A stretch of 64,000 nucleotides of DNA from Microbacterium sp. A20 (GTDB lineage: Bacteria > Actinomycetota > Actinomycetes > Actinomycetales > Microbacteriaceae). This document shows, piece by piece, positions 8,102-16,566 of this stretch (its first letter is position 1; each line of letters starts with the position of its first letter). The stretch is from positions 186,001 through 250,000 of the forward strand of contig NZ_SSDF01000091.1 of NCBI RefSeq assembly GCF_004794515.1, given 5' to 3'. Under the pieces are notes generated by a model. It made no database searches, was not told the DNA's origin, and saw nothing but the letters and a program-made list of their open reading frames with translations. Position numbers and translations under genes: made by a program.

Positions 8102-9163
8102 TCAGAGTTCGTTCATCCGCGGGATGAGCACCTGTCGATAGATGATCAGGATGCTCGCCGCCACCGGAATCGCGATGAGCGCACCCAGCAGACCGAGCAG
8201 GCTGCCACCTGCGAGGGCTGCGACGACGACCACTGCCCCGGGGACGGCGACTGCACGGCTCATGATGCGCGGCGAGATCACATACGCCTCGATCTGCATG
8301 TAGATGAGGTAGTAGATCGCCGCGGCGATCGCGATCCCTGGCGACCCGAGCCCGGGGATCAGACATACCAGGACGATGATCGTCGAGCCAGTCAGGGTCC
8401 CGACGAGCGGGATCAGCGAGAAGAAGAAGGCGATGATCGCGAGAACCGCGGGGAACGGCGCATCGATGATCGAGAGGTAGATCGCGCTGAGGACGCCGTT
8501 GATCACGCCCTGAGACACCTGCCCCATGACGTAATACCCCACCGAGTCGGTGATCTGTTCCGAAAGGTCGATGAAGCGGTCGCGTTTCGAGGACGGGGCG
8601 AGCTGGTACACGGCGCGCTTGAGCGACGGCGTCGAGGCGGTGAGATAGATCGTCAGGATGAGGATGATGAACGCGCCGAACAGCCCGCTGACAACGGCGC
8701 CGCTGGCGACGAGGACGCCCTGGCCGATGGACCCGCCGATCTCGGCGAGGTTCGTCGTCAGCCAGTCGGTGACGTAGGTGAAGACGACATCGACCTGCAG
8801 ATTCGGGAAGGTGTCCTGCATCCACTCCTTGAGATCCGGGATCAGGTCCCCTCGCGAAAGGATGGCAGTGATCTGGGCGATCAGCTGGGAGATCTGATCC
8901 ACGAGCACGGGAAGAATGATCAGCACGATCCCGCTGAAGATCGCGAGGACGGCGAGGATCGTCACCAGCACGGCCAGCCAGCGGGGGAGTCGACGGCGCT
9001 CGAGGAAGGACACGAGCGGATCGAGCCCCAGGCTCAGGAACAGCGCCGTGCCGACGTAGAGCAGGACGCTGGAGAGAGTCTCCACGCTGTTGATCAGGAG
9101 GATCCCCAGTCCCACGCCGAGCGTCGCCACGAGGGCGGTGCGGAACGGATTGTGGATCTTCAT
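8102..9163 (-). CDS. AI-2E family transporter (TqsA/PerM type)
   Basis: A 353-residue polytopic membrane protein with about eight hydrophobic segments. Hallmarks of the AI-2E exporter superfamily (PF01594) are an N-terminal helix pair (LVATLGVGLGILL and LLYVGTALFLSLGL), a central amphipathic region (WMQDTFPNLQ) and the late segments ending in LGALIAIPVAASILIIYRQ. Members export small signals or ions, but the substrate is unknown here. ATG 9163 has GAGGAG upstream on the minus strand. The following plus-strand gene is divergent. Confidence 0.9.
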   Translation of the reverse strand: MKIHNPFRTALVATLGVGLGILLINSVETLSSVLLYVGTALFLSLGLDPLVSFLERRRLPRWLAVLVTILAVLAIFSGIVLIILPVLVDQISQLIAQITAILSRGDLIPDLKEWMQDTFPNLQVDVVFTYVTDWLTTNLAEIGGSIGQGVLVASGAVVSGLFGAFIILILTIYLTASTPSLKRAVYQLAPSSKRDRFIDLSEQITDSVGYYVMGQVSQGVINGVLSAIYLSIIDAPFPAVLAIIAFFFSLIPLVGTLTGSTIIVLVCLIPGLGSPGIAIAAAIYYLIYMQIEAYVISPRIMSRAVAVPGAVVVVAALAGGSLLGLLGALIAIPVAASILIIYRQVLIPRMNEL

Positions 9164-9343
9164 GCGACGACTCCTCGAAACGGCTGCAGCAAGGGTATCC
9201 AGACGCCGCGCAACGCCGCGCGCGACGTGCCGGTCCAGCCTGCACTGCACGTGTACGTGGGCAACACACAGCTGATTTCGCTAGTCTGAAATGTCGAGTG
9301 TTGCGTCGCGGGCAGATGCCGGTGATGCGTGAGGAGACTATTC

Positions 9344-11275
9344 GTGCGTTTCGTATGGGCCGTGGTGGCCTTCGTTCTTGCCGCCGTGCTGATCGGGGCG
9401 GGGATCGCCCAGCGCACCTTCGTGGGCCCCGACTCGCAGCAGACGCCCGTCGAGATCGAGGAGCCAGCGCCGTTCGTCCTCCTGGATGGAGACGTGCTCC
9501 GGACGAACCCGGGCGTTCAGACCCTGATCGTCCGCGGGCAGGGCGACATCTTCGGCAGCTACGGCAGGACCGCCGACATGGAGGCCTGGCTCGCAGACTC
9601 CGACTACAACCACGTCACGGTGGACGACGACGGCGGCTTCGCGGTCGAGCACGTGTCGGCGGCCGAGGATGCGGACGAGGCGGACGGCGGCGCAGGTGAG
9701 GAGGGCGAGGCGGCTACGGGCCGCGACCCCCGGGGATCCGACCTGTGGCTGGACTCCTTCGAGAAAGAGAACCGCCTCGTCGCCGACAACATGCAGCTCC
9801 CCGAGGGAACGAGCATGCTGGTCGCCTACGACGGCACGAAGGATGCTCCCGACGACATCGTCGTCTCCTGGCCGCTCGACACCTCGACCCCCCTGGCGGG
9901 GCCCCTCATGGTCGCCGGTGGCGTCGTCCTGCTGATCGGACTCGTCCTGTACGTGCTCGGGATCCGCCACCAGCGTCGTGGCCGTGGGCCGCGCCGCAAG
10001 GGCCCCGGCCCGCTTCCTGCGACCGAGCCGATCGACATCGCGGTGCTTCCTCCGGAGGAGCGCGCGGCGATCGAAGGCTCGGCGGAAACACCGACCTCCG
10101 CCGACCCGACGCCCTCCGCAGACACCGCGGATACCGAGATCGAAGAGGGGGAGATCGTGGACCCCAAGGAGAACGACTCGAAGACGTCGATGCGCGCGAA
10201 GACCCCCGCTCGTCGTCGCCGGCTGCTTGCGATTCCCGCGCTCGGGCTCACTGCTCTTCTCGCTGCCGGGTGTTCCGCAGACTCCTGGCCGCAGTTCGGC
10301 GATGCCTCTGCGTCGCCCTCCCCGAGCCCGACCGTCATCGCTCCGGACAACCAGAAGCCGCCGGCCGTGACCGAGTCCCAGGCGAAGCGAATCCTGAAGT
10401 CCGTATCCGACACGGTGGTGGAGGCAGACACCGCACTCGACCTCGACCTGGCGTCCACCCGTCTGGCCGGACCGGCTCTCGCTGCTCGCACGACCGAGTA
10501 CGCGCTGCGGACCAAGCTCACGGACATGGCAGTTCCTGCGGCGATCCCGACTGACGATGTCGAGGTCGTGCTTCCGGAGGCGACCGACGCGTGGCCGAGG
10601 ACCGTGCTCATGCTTGCGAAGACCAAGGGCGACGACACCGAGCCGCCCGTCGTGCTCACGATGACCCAGGCCGACCCGTGGTCGAACTACAAGGTCAGCA
10701 ATATGGCCGAGATGTCCGCGGATGCGGTGTTCCCCGACGTCGCGGCCGCCTGGCTCGGTACGTCGCTCGTCCCATCGGACTCCGCGTTCCTCACGCTCCC
10801 TCCCGCCGAACTCGCCCCGGCGTTCGCCGATGTCGTCGACTCGGGGGAGAAGAGCGAGTTCTACGGCCTGTTCGATGATCTGGCGCTGAACCTCGCGACG
10901 TCGATCACCGACAGTCGGCAGGCCGTGGTCAAGGGTCTCGCCGACAAGGGCGCCTCCAAGACATCGAAGGCGGCATTCGACATGGCGCCGACGACGGACG
11001 AGCCCATCTCGATGACCACGCTCGACAGCGGTGCGATCGTCGCGGTCTCCTTGACCGATACCGAAACGGTGACGCCCGTGTCTTCCGACGTGGTGATCCG
11101 GTTCGGGGACAACGCTCAGGCGAAGGCGCTCACCGGTGCGACCGAGTCCGCGAAGGGCGTCGAGACGACTTATGAGTTCCAGCTGTTCTTCTCGGTCCCC
11201 GCTCAGGGGTCGACGGAGCAGATCCGGCTCCTGGCAGTCCACCAGGACCTCCTTTCCGTGAAGGTGATCAAGTGA
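9344..11275 (+). CDS. Membrane protein fused in frame to a lipoprotein-like domain
   Basis: A continuous 643-codon frame made of two parts. Part one has an N-terminal membrane segment (FVWAVVAFVLAAVLIGAGI), an external region with an acidic stretch and a second membrane segment near residues 183-208 (VAGGVVLLIGLVLYVLGI). After a basic/acidic cytoplasmic linker, part two begins like a lipoprotein: RRRRLLAIPALGLTALLAAGC, with lipobox LAAGC at Cys310, then about 330 residues of exported-type sequence. GTG 10157 (codon 272), preceded by GAGGGGGAG, could start the lipoprotein separately. GTG 9344 was chosen for AGGAG seven bases upstream; GTG 9329 is an alternative. It is coupled by GTGA to the thioredoxin-TPR gene. 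The function of either half is unknown. Confidence 0.75.
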   Translation: MRFVWAVVAFVLAAVLIGAGIAQRTFVGPDSQQTPVEIEEPAPFVLLDGDVLRTNPGVQTLIVRGQGDIFGSYGRTADMEAWLADSDYNHVTVDDDGGFAVEHVSAAEDADEADGGAGEEGEAATGRDPRGSDLWLDSFEKENRLVADNMQLPEGTSMLVAYDGTKDAPDDIVVSWPLDTSTPLAGPLMVAGGVVLLIGLVLYVLGIRHQRRGRGPRRKGPGPLPATEPIDIAVLPPEERAAIEGSAETPTSADPTPSADTADTEIEEGEIVDPKENDSKTSMRAKTPARRRRLLAIPALGLTALLAAGCSADSWPQFGDASASPSPSPTVIAPDNQKPPAVTESQAKRILKSVSDTVVEADTALDLDLASTRLAGPALAARTTEYALRTKLTDMAVPAAIPTDDVEVVLPEATDAWPRTVLMLAKTKGDDTEPPVVLTMTQADPWSNYKVSNMAEMSADAVFPDVAAAWLGTSLVPSDSAFLTLPPAELAPAFADVVDSGEKSEFYGLFDDLALNLATSITDSRQAVVKGLADKGASKTSKAAFDMAPTTDEPISMTTLDSGAIVAVSLTDTETVTPVSSDVVIRFGDNAQAKALTGATESAKGVETTYEFQLFFSVPAQGSTEQIRLLAVHQDLLSVKVIK

Positions 11276-12195
11276 GTGAAATCTCTCCGTCCGCGCTGCG
11301 CGGCGCGGTGGACCTGTCGACCCTCCGAAACCGGCCGGCGTCGCCGCCCGAGGGCGCTCCTGCTCCCGGCGTGGTCGATGTCGTCGTCGATGCGACCGAC
11401 GAGACGTTCGGGCAGATCCTCGAACTCTCCCGCACGGTTCCCGTCGTCGTGGACCTGTGGGCCGAGTGGTGTGGACCGTGCAAGCAGCTGAGCCCGATCA
11501 TCGAGAAGGTGACTCGTGAACTCGGCGGCCGGGTGCTGCTCGCCAAGGTCGATGTCGACGCGAATCCGCAGCTCGCGCAGAGCTTCCGCGCGCAGTCGAT
11601 CCCGATGGTGGTCGCGTTGATCGCCGGCCAGCCGGTGCCGATGTTCACAGGCGCGGTGCCGGAGCAGCAGGTGCGCGAGGTCTTCGCCCAGCTTCTGCAG
11701 GTGGCCGCACAGAACGGCGTCACCGGATCGCTCTCGGTCGATGCGGATGCCGAAGCACCGGCGACCCCGGAGGAGCCGGAGCTGCCGCCGCTGCACGCCG
11801 AAGCGTTCGCTGCGATCGAGGCAGGCGACTACACAGCCGCGATCCGCGCGTACGAGAAGGCCCTCGCCGAGAACCCTCGCGATGAGGAGGCGATCGCGGG
11901 CCTCGGCCAGGTGCGTCTGCTCGACCGCGTGCAGGGACTCGATCTGCAGACGGCGCGCGCAGCGGCCGCGGAGGGACCGCTCGATGTTCAGGCGCAGTTC
12001 GATGTGGCCGACCTCGATCTTGCCGGCGGGCATGTCGAAGACGCTTTCGCGCGACTGCTCGACCTGTTCGCGCAGCTGCCGTCCGACCAGCGCACCCCTG
12101 TGCGGGAGCGCCTGATCGAATTGTTCGGCCTCATCGGGACGGGCGACCCGCGAGTCGTGGCCGCCCGGAACAGGCTTTCGTCGCTGCTGTTCTAG
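11272..12195 (+). CDS. Thioredoxin-TPR protein (YbbN/CnoX-like co-chaperone)
   Basis: A 307-residue cytoplasmic protein. Residues 30-150 are a thioredoxin fold with an intact WCGPCK active site (DLWAEWCGPCKQLSPII), and the C-terminal half holds TPR-like helices starting at PPLHAEAFAAIEAGDYTAAI. This is the YbbN/CnoX architecture, known to hold unfolding proteins and pass them to chaperones under oxidative stress. The E. coli protein lacks the full CxxC motif, whereas this one could still be redox active. GTG overlaps the TGA of the upstream fusion gene. It converges with glgB. Confidence 0.9.
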   Translation: MSEISPSALRGAVDLSTLRNRPASPPEGAPAPGVVDVVVDATDETFGQILELSRTVPVVVDLWAEWCGPCKQLSPIIEKVTRELGGRVLLAKVDVDANPQLAQSFRAQSIPMVVALIAGQPVPMFTGAVPEQQVREVFAQLLQVAAQNGVTGSLSVDADAEAPATPEEPELPPLHAEAFAAIEAGDYTAAIRAYEKALAENPRDEEAIAGLGQVRLLDRVQGLDLQTARAAAAEGPLDVQAQFDVADLDLAGGHVEDAFARLLDLFAQLPSDQRTPVRERLIELFGLIGTGDPRVVAARNRLSSLLF

Positions 12196-12223
12196 CCCTT
12201 GGAGGGTTCGGGGCGGGTCACCG

Positions 12224-14428
12224 TCATCCGTGACTGACGGTGGGTACGTGCGGGTCGGACTGGTGGCGTAGCCACAGCGTCGAAAGCGCGGGAAGCGTCA
12301 TCGTCGCGGTGGGGGCGCCACCATCCTCGCCCGACGCGAAGACCATGCCCAGGTTTCCTGACCCTCGTCCGCCGTATTCGGCGGCATCGGTGTTGAGCAC
12401 CTCCTGCCAGACGCCGTCCTGCGGAAGTGCGAGTCGATATCCCGCGCGCTCCACGCCGGCGAAGTTGCTCACGACGACCAGACGGCCTCCATGGGAATCC
12501 CGCCGCTCGAAGGCGATCACGTTCGGGTCCCAGCTGGGTGCACCGAGGCGGTGGAACGACGACCCATCGTTGTCGCGCGCCCAGAGAGGGGACTGGGACC
12601 TGTAGGCACGGTTCATCGCTCCGACGAAGTCCTGCAGCTGCGCGTGCGACGGCTGTTCGAGGAGCCACCAGTCCAGCTCACGCCCTTCCGACCACTCGGC
12701 GAGCTGACCGAATTCCTGCCCCATGAACAGGAGCTTCTTGCCGGGGTGTCCCCACATGTAGGCGAGGTAGGCGCGGACGTTGGCGAGCTTGTGCCAATGG
12801 TCGCCGGGCATCTTCGCCATCAGGCTGCCCTTCCCGTGCACGACTTCGTCGTGGCTGATCGGCAGCAGATAGTTCTCCCCGAATGCGTACACGAACGAGA
12901 ACGTCATCTCGCCCTCGTGGTGCGCCCGGTACATCGGGTCGCGGGAGATGTACTGGAGCGAGTCGTTCATCCAACCCATGTTCCACTTGAACCCGAATCC
13001 CAGCCCCGCGTGATCCGTGGGTGCCGTCACCCCGGGGAAGCTGGTCGACTCTTCGGCGATCATCATGATGCCGGGGTGCAGGCGGTACGCCGTGGCGTTC
13101 ACCTCCTGCAGGAACCGGATCGCCTCGAGGTTCTCGCGACCGCCGTGGATGTTCGGTTCCCATTCGCCGGCTTCGCGGGAGTAGTCGAGGTAGAGCATCG
13201 AGGCGACGGCGTCGACGCGCAGGCCGTCCACGTGGAACTCCCTGAACCAGTACAGCGCGTTGGCGACGAGGAATCCCCGCACCTCAGGACGGCCGTAATC
13301 GAAGATGAGCGTGCCCCAGTCCTGGTGCTCGCCGCGACGCGGGTCCGGGTGCTCGTAGAGCGGCTGGCCGTCGAAGCGGGCGAGTGCGAAGGCGTCCTTG
13401 GGGAAGTGCCCGGGAACCCAGTCCATGATCACGCCGATACCGGCCTGGTGCAGCTTGTCGATCAGGTACCGCAGATCATCCGGGGTGCCGAACCGGCTCG
13501 TGGGCGCGTAGTACCCGCTGACCTGGTAGCCCCAGGAGCCTCCGAACGGGTGCTCCGCCAGGGGCATGAACTCCACATGGGTGAATCCGGCATCCGTGAC
13601 GTGCTGGATCAGCGGCTCGGCGATGTCCCGGTATCCGAGTCCCTCGCGCCAGGAGCCGACGTGGATCTCGTAGACCGACAGCGGCTGCGCGACAGCGTGT
13701 GTCGCGGCGCGCCGGGTCATCCATGCGCCGTCCGCCCACTCGTACGAGGATGAGGTCACGACCGATGCCGTGTCCGGCGGCACCTCGGCGGCGAGAGCCA
13801 TCGGGTCGGCCTTGAGGATCCAGGCGCCCTCGCGGGTGCGGAGCTGATACTTGTACCGCGTGCCCAGCGGGAGATCGGGGATGAAGAGCTCCCAGACCCC
13901 GCTCACGCCCATCGAGCGCATGGCATGGGCTTCGCCGTTCCAGTCGTTGTGATCTCCCACGACGCGCACGGAGGTGGCGTTGGTCGCCCAGACGGCGAAC
14001 GAGACGCCCTGTTCGCCCCCCAGGGTGCGCGGGTGCGCCCCGAGCACCTCCCAGAGGCGTTCGTGGCGGCCCTCTGCGATCAGATGGAGATCGAGGTCTC
14101 CGAGGGTCGGGTGGTGTCGGTACGGATCTCCGGACAGAGTCTCGTCGTGGTCCGCGTATCGCGTGGCGACGCGATAGGGGAGCGGGGGACCGACATGCTG
14201 CGCCTCCCAGATGCCGTGCGCGACATGGACGAGCTCGAGCCGATTGCCGTCGCCGAAGACCGCGGCCACGCTGCTGGCCAGGGGCCGTCGGACGCGGATG
14301 ACCGTCACCGTGCGATCGGCCGCATCCTTGCGGGGATGCGCGCCGAGAACGGCATGCGGATCGTGGTGCGTGGCCGAGGAGATGGCCTCCCACTCGGTGG
14401 ACGCCGTGACATCTTCTGCGTAGCTCAT
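12224..14428 (-). CDS. glgB: 1,4-alpha-glucan branching enzyme
   Basis: Introduces alpha-1,6 branches into glycogen-like glucan (GH13_9). It has 734 residues. An N-terminal CBM48-type module includes DPHAVLGAHPR, and a second one precedes the barrel. The catalytic (beta/alpha)8 domain shows GVIMDWVPGHFPKD, DGLRVDAVASMLYLDYSR (Asp nucleophile), MMIAEESTSFPGVT (Glu acid) and PISHDEVVHGKGS (Asp), all four GH13 regions. A C-terminal beta domain ends at the operon end. The start overlaps the glgE stop (ATGA), so it is third in glgX-glgE-glgB. It probably acts on the linear maltosyl polymer made by GlgE. Confidence 0.97.
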   Translation of the reverse strand: MSYAEDVTASTEWEAISSATHHDPHAVLGAHPRKDAADRTVTVIRVRRPLASSVAAVFGDGNRLELVHVAHGIWEAQHVGPPLPYRVATRYADHDETLSGDPYRHHPTLGDLDLHLIAEGRHERLWEVLGAHPRTLGGEQGVSFAVWATNATSVRVVGDHNDWNGEAHAMRSMGVSGVWELFIPDLPLGTRYKYQLRTREGAWILKADPMALAAEVPPDTASVVTSSSYEWADGAWMTRRAATHAVAQPLSVYEIHVGSWREGLGYRDIAEPLIQHVTDAGFTHVEFMPLAEHPFGGSWGYQVSGYYAPTSRFGTPDDLRYLIDKLHQAGIGVIMDWVPGHFPKDAFALARFDGQPLYEHPDPRRGEHQDWGTLIFDYGRPEVRGFLVANALYWFREFHVDGLRVDAVASMLYLDYSREAGEWEPNIHGGRENLEAIRFLQEVNATAYRLHPGIMMIAEESTSFPGVTAPTDHAGLGFGFKWNMGWMNDSLQYISRDPMYRAHHEGEMTFSFVYAFGENYLLPISHDEVVHGKGSLMAKMPGDHWHKLANVRAYLAYMWGHPGKKLLFMGQEFGQLAEWSEGRELDWWLLEQPSHAQLQDFVGAMNRAYRSQSPLWARDNDGSSFHRLGAPSWDPNVIAFERRDSHGGRLVVVSNFAGVERAGYRLALPQDGVWQEVLNTDAAEYGGRGSGNLGMVFASGEDGGAPTATMTLPALSTLWLRHQSDPHVPTVSHG

Positions 14429-16566
14429 GCTCGCTCCCTCACCTTCAGGATGTGCACCGGCTCGGCGAAGGCGTCGAGTCGCACGTAGTTGTGGTCGCTC
14501 CAGGTCCAGACGGCGCCGGTGAGCAGGTCTTCGACCTCGAACGACTCGCCGAGCGGAACGCCCCACTGGGTACTGTCGAGATGCACGGTCGTCTCGCGGA
14601 CCGAGTGCGGGTCCACGTTCGCGACCACGATGATGGTGTCCGCGTGGCCCGTGCCGGTGAACGGGGCGGCCAGGTGCTTGCTGTAGACGAGGACGGCATC
14701 GTCATCGCTCCAGTGCGCCCGGAAGTTCCTGAGCTGACGGAGTGCCGGGTGGGCGGTGCGGATCTCGTTGAGCCGTCGAAGCAGGGGAGCGAGGGATTCT
14801 CCGCGAGCCTCGGCGCCCGACCAATCTCGGAACTTGTACTCGTACTTCTCGTTGTCGATGTTCTCCTCGGAGCCGGGCCGCGCCACGTTCTCGAAGAGCT
14901 CGTAACCGGCATACACCCCGTACACCGGACCAGCGGTGGCGGCGATGCAGGCACGGATGCGGTAAGCCGCACGACCGCCGAACTGCAGGTACTCGGTCAG
15001 GATGTCGTGCGTGTTCACGAAGAGGTTGGGCCGCATGTAGTCGGACGTCTCCTGCGACACGGAGGTGAGGAACTCCTCCAGTTCGCTCTTGGTGTTCCGC
15101 CAGGTGAAGTAGCTGTAGCTCTGCTGGAACCCGACGGCGGCCAGGGCACGCATGACTGCCGGACGGGTGAAAGCCTCGGCGAGGAAGATCACATCCGGGT
15201 CCACGGTGTTGACCTCACGGATCAACCACTCCCAGAACTGCAGCGGCTTGGTGTGGGGGTTGTCGACCCGGAAGATCTTCACCCCCTGGGCCACCCAGTG
15301 CTGCACGACGCGCAGCATCTCGGCCGCGATGCCGTCGGGGTCGTTGTCGAAGTTGAGGGGGTAGATGTCCTGGTACTTCTTCGGCGGGTTCTCCGCGTAC
15401 GCGATCGTCCCGTCGGGGAGGGTCGTGAACCACTCCGGGTGCGCGCTCACCCAGGGATGATCCGGGGAGGCTTGGAGTGCGAGGTCGAGGGCGACCTCGA
15501 GGCCCACCCCGTGCGCCGCCCGGACGAAGGAGCGGAAGTCGGCGGCCGAACCCAGGTCGGGGTGGATGGCATCGTGGCCGCCCTCGGCGGAGCCGATCGC
15601 ATACGGCGAGCCGGGGTCACCCGACTCGGCGGTGAGGGTGTTGTTGCGTCCCTTGCGGTTGGTGGTTCCGATCGGATGGATCGGAACCAGGTAGACCACG
15701 TCGAAACCCATCGCGGCGACCTCCGGCAGGCGTTTGGCCGCCGTGCGGAACGTCCCACTCTTCACCGTGCCGTCCTTGAGCCGCTTCGCCCCCTCCGATC
15801 GGGGGAAGAACTCGTACCAGGCACCGACGCCCGCAGCATGACGTTCGACGTTGAGTGTTTGTCGCTCCGTCGCGGAACGCAGGGTCACCAGGGGGCGGGC
15901 GCGGAAGAGGTCGGCCAATCCGGGATCCGTGGAAAGCGCGAGCGCCGTCGCACCGTCCCCGCCCTCCAGCGACTCCGCATCCGCGAGCAGACGCTTTCGC
16001 TGCGCGGCGGGACGCTCCTTCTCGGCAGCGGCTCTCGCGAGCAGCTCTGCTCCGAGCGCAGCCATCACCGGCACGTCGACCCCGGCCGCGACCTTCAGCT
16101 CCGTGGCATGGGCCCAGGTCGCGAAGTCGTCCGAGAAGGCCTCGAACCGATAGCGCCATGCGCCCTGCTCATCGAGCGCGATCTCGGCCGACCATCGGTC
16201 CGTGCCGTCGTTCCGGGCGGTCAACCGGTGGAGGCTCTCCTCGCCGGACGGCGACGTGAGGCGGACGTGCACGCCGATGATGTCGTGCCCCTCGCGGAAC
16301 GAGACCACGCTGAACGGGACGACCTCGCCCACGAATGCCTTGGGCGCGAAGCCGCCGGGAACCGCCGGACTGGGATCGAGCAGGGGGATCCGCGTGGTGC
16401 GGAGGGAGCCCGGAACATCTGCGTCGACGAAGACGCGCGTCGGGATCTGAGCGGGGCTCCGGAGAGCCGAGGACCGGGTACCAGCGCGTGCAGCCACATC
16501 CCGAATGTACCGCGCGGACGTGGTCGCGGGTAGCGCGCCGCGTGGTGCGTCGGGAGCGGGGCTCAT
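14425..16566 (-). CDS. glgE: Alpha-1,4-glucan:maltose-1-phosphate maltosyltransferase
   Basis: Extends alpha-1,4-glucan with maltosyl units from maltose 1-phosphate (GH13_3). It is 713 residues long. Family-specific stretches are YEFFPRSEGAKRLKDGT, VVYLVPIHPIGTTNRKGRNN, LDLALQASPDHPWVSAHPEW, VKIFRVDNPHTKPLQFWEW (catalytic Asp) and DVIFLAEAFTRPAVM (Glu). The NPHTKP motif separates GlgE from ordinary amylases. ATG 16566 overlaps the glgX stop and the glgB start overlaps its own stop, so the three genes are tightly coupled. The enzymes supplying maltose 1-phosphate (TreS-Pep2 or the GlgM route) are not in the window. Confidence 0.96.
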   Translation of the reverse strand: MSPAPDAPRGALPATTSARYIRDVAARAGTRSSALRSPAQIPTRVFVDADVPGSLRTTRIPLLDPSPAVPGGFAPKAFVGEVVPFSVVSFREGHDIIGVHVRLTSPSGEESLHRLTARNDGTDRWSAEIALDEQGAWRYRFEAFSDDFATWAHATELKVAAGVDVPVMAALGAELLARAAAEKERPAAQRKRLLADAESLEGGDGATALALSTDPGLADLFRARPLVTLRSATERQTLNVERHAAGVGAWYEFFPRSEGAKRLKDGTVKSGTFRTAAKRLPEVAAMGFDVVYLVPIHPIGTTNRKGRNNTLTAESGDPGSPYAIGSAEGGHDAIHPDLGSAADFRSFVRAAHGVGLEVALDLALQASPDHPWVSAHPEWFTTLPDGTIAYAENPPKKYQDIYPLNFDNDPDGIAAEMLRVVQHWVAQGVKIFRVDNPHTKPLQFWEWLIREVNTVDPDVIFLAEAFTRPAVMRALAAVGFQQSYSYFTWRNTKSELEEFLTSVSQETSDYMRPNLFVNTHDILTEYLQFGGRAAYRIRACIAATAGPVYGVYAGYELFENVARPGSEENIDNEKYEYKFRDWSGAEARGESLAPLLRRLNEIRTAHPALRQLRNFRAHWSDDDAVLVYSKHLAAPFTGTGHADTIIVVANVDPHSVRETTVHLDSTQWGVPLGESFEVEDLLTGAVWTWSDHNYVRLDAFAEPVHILKVRERA

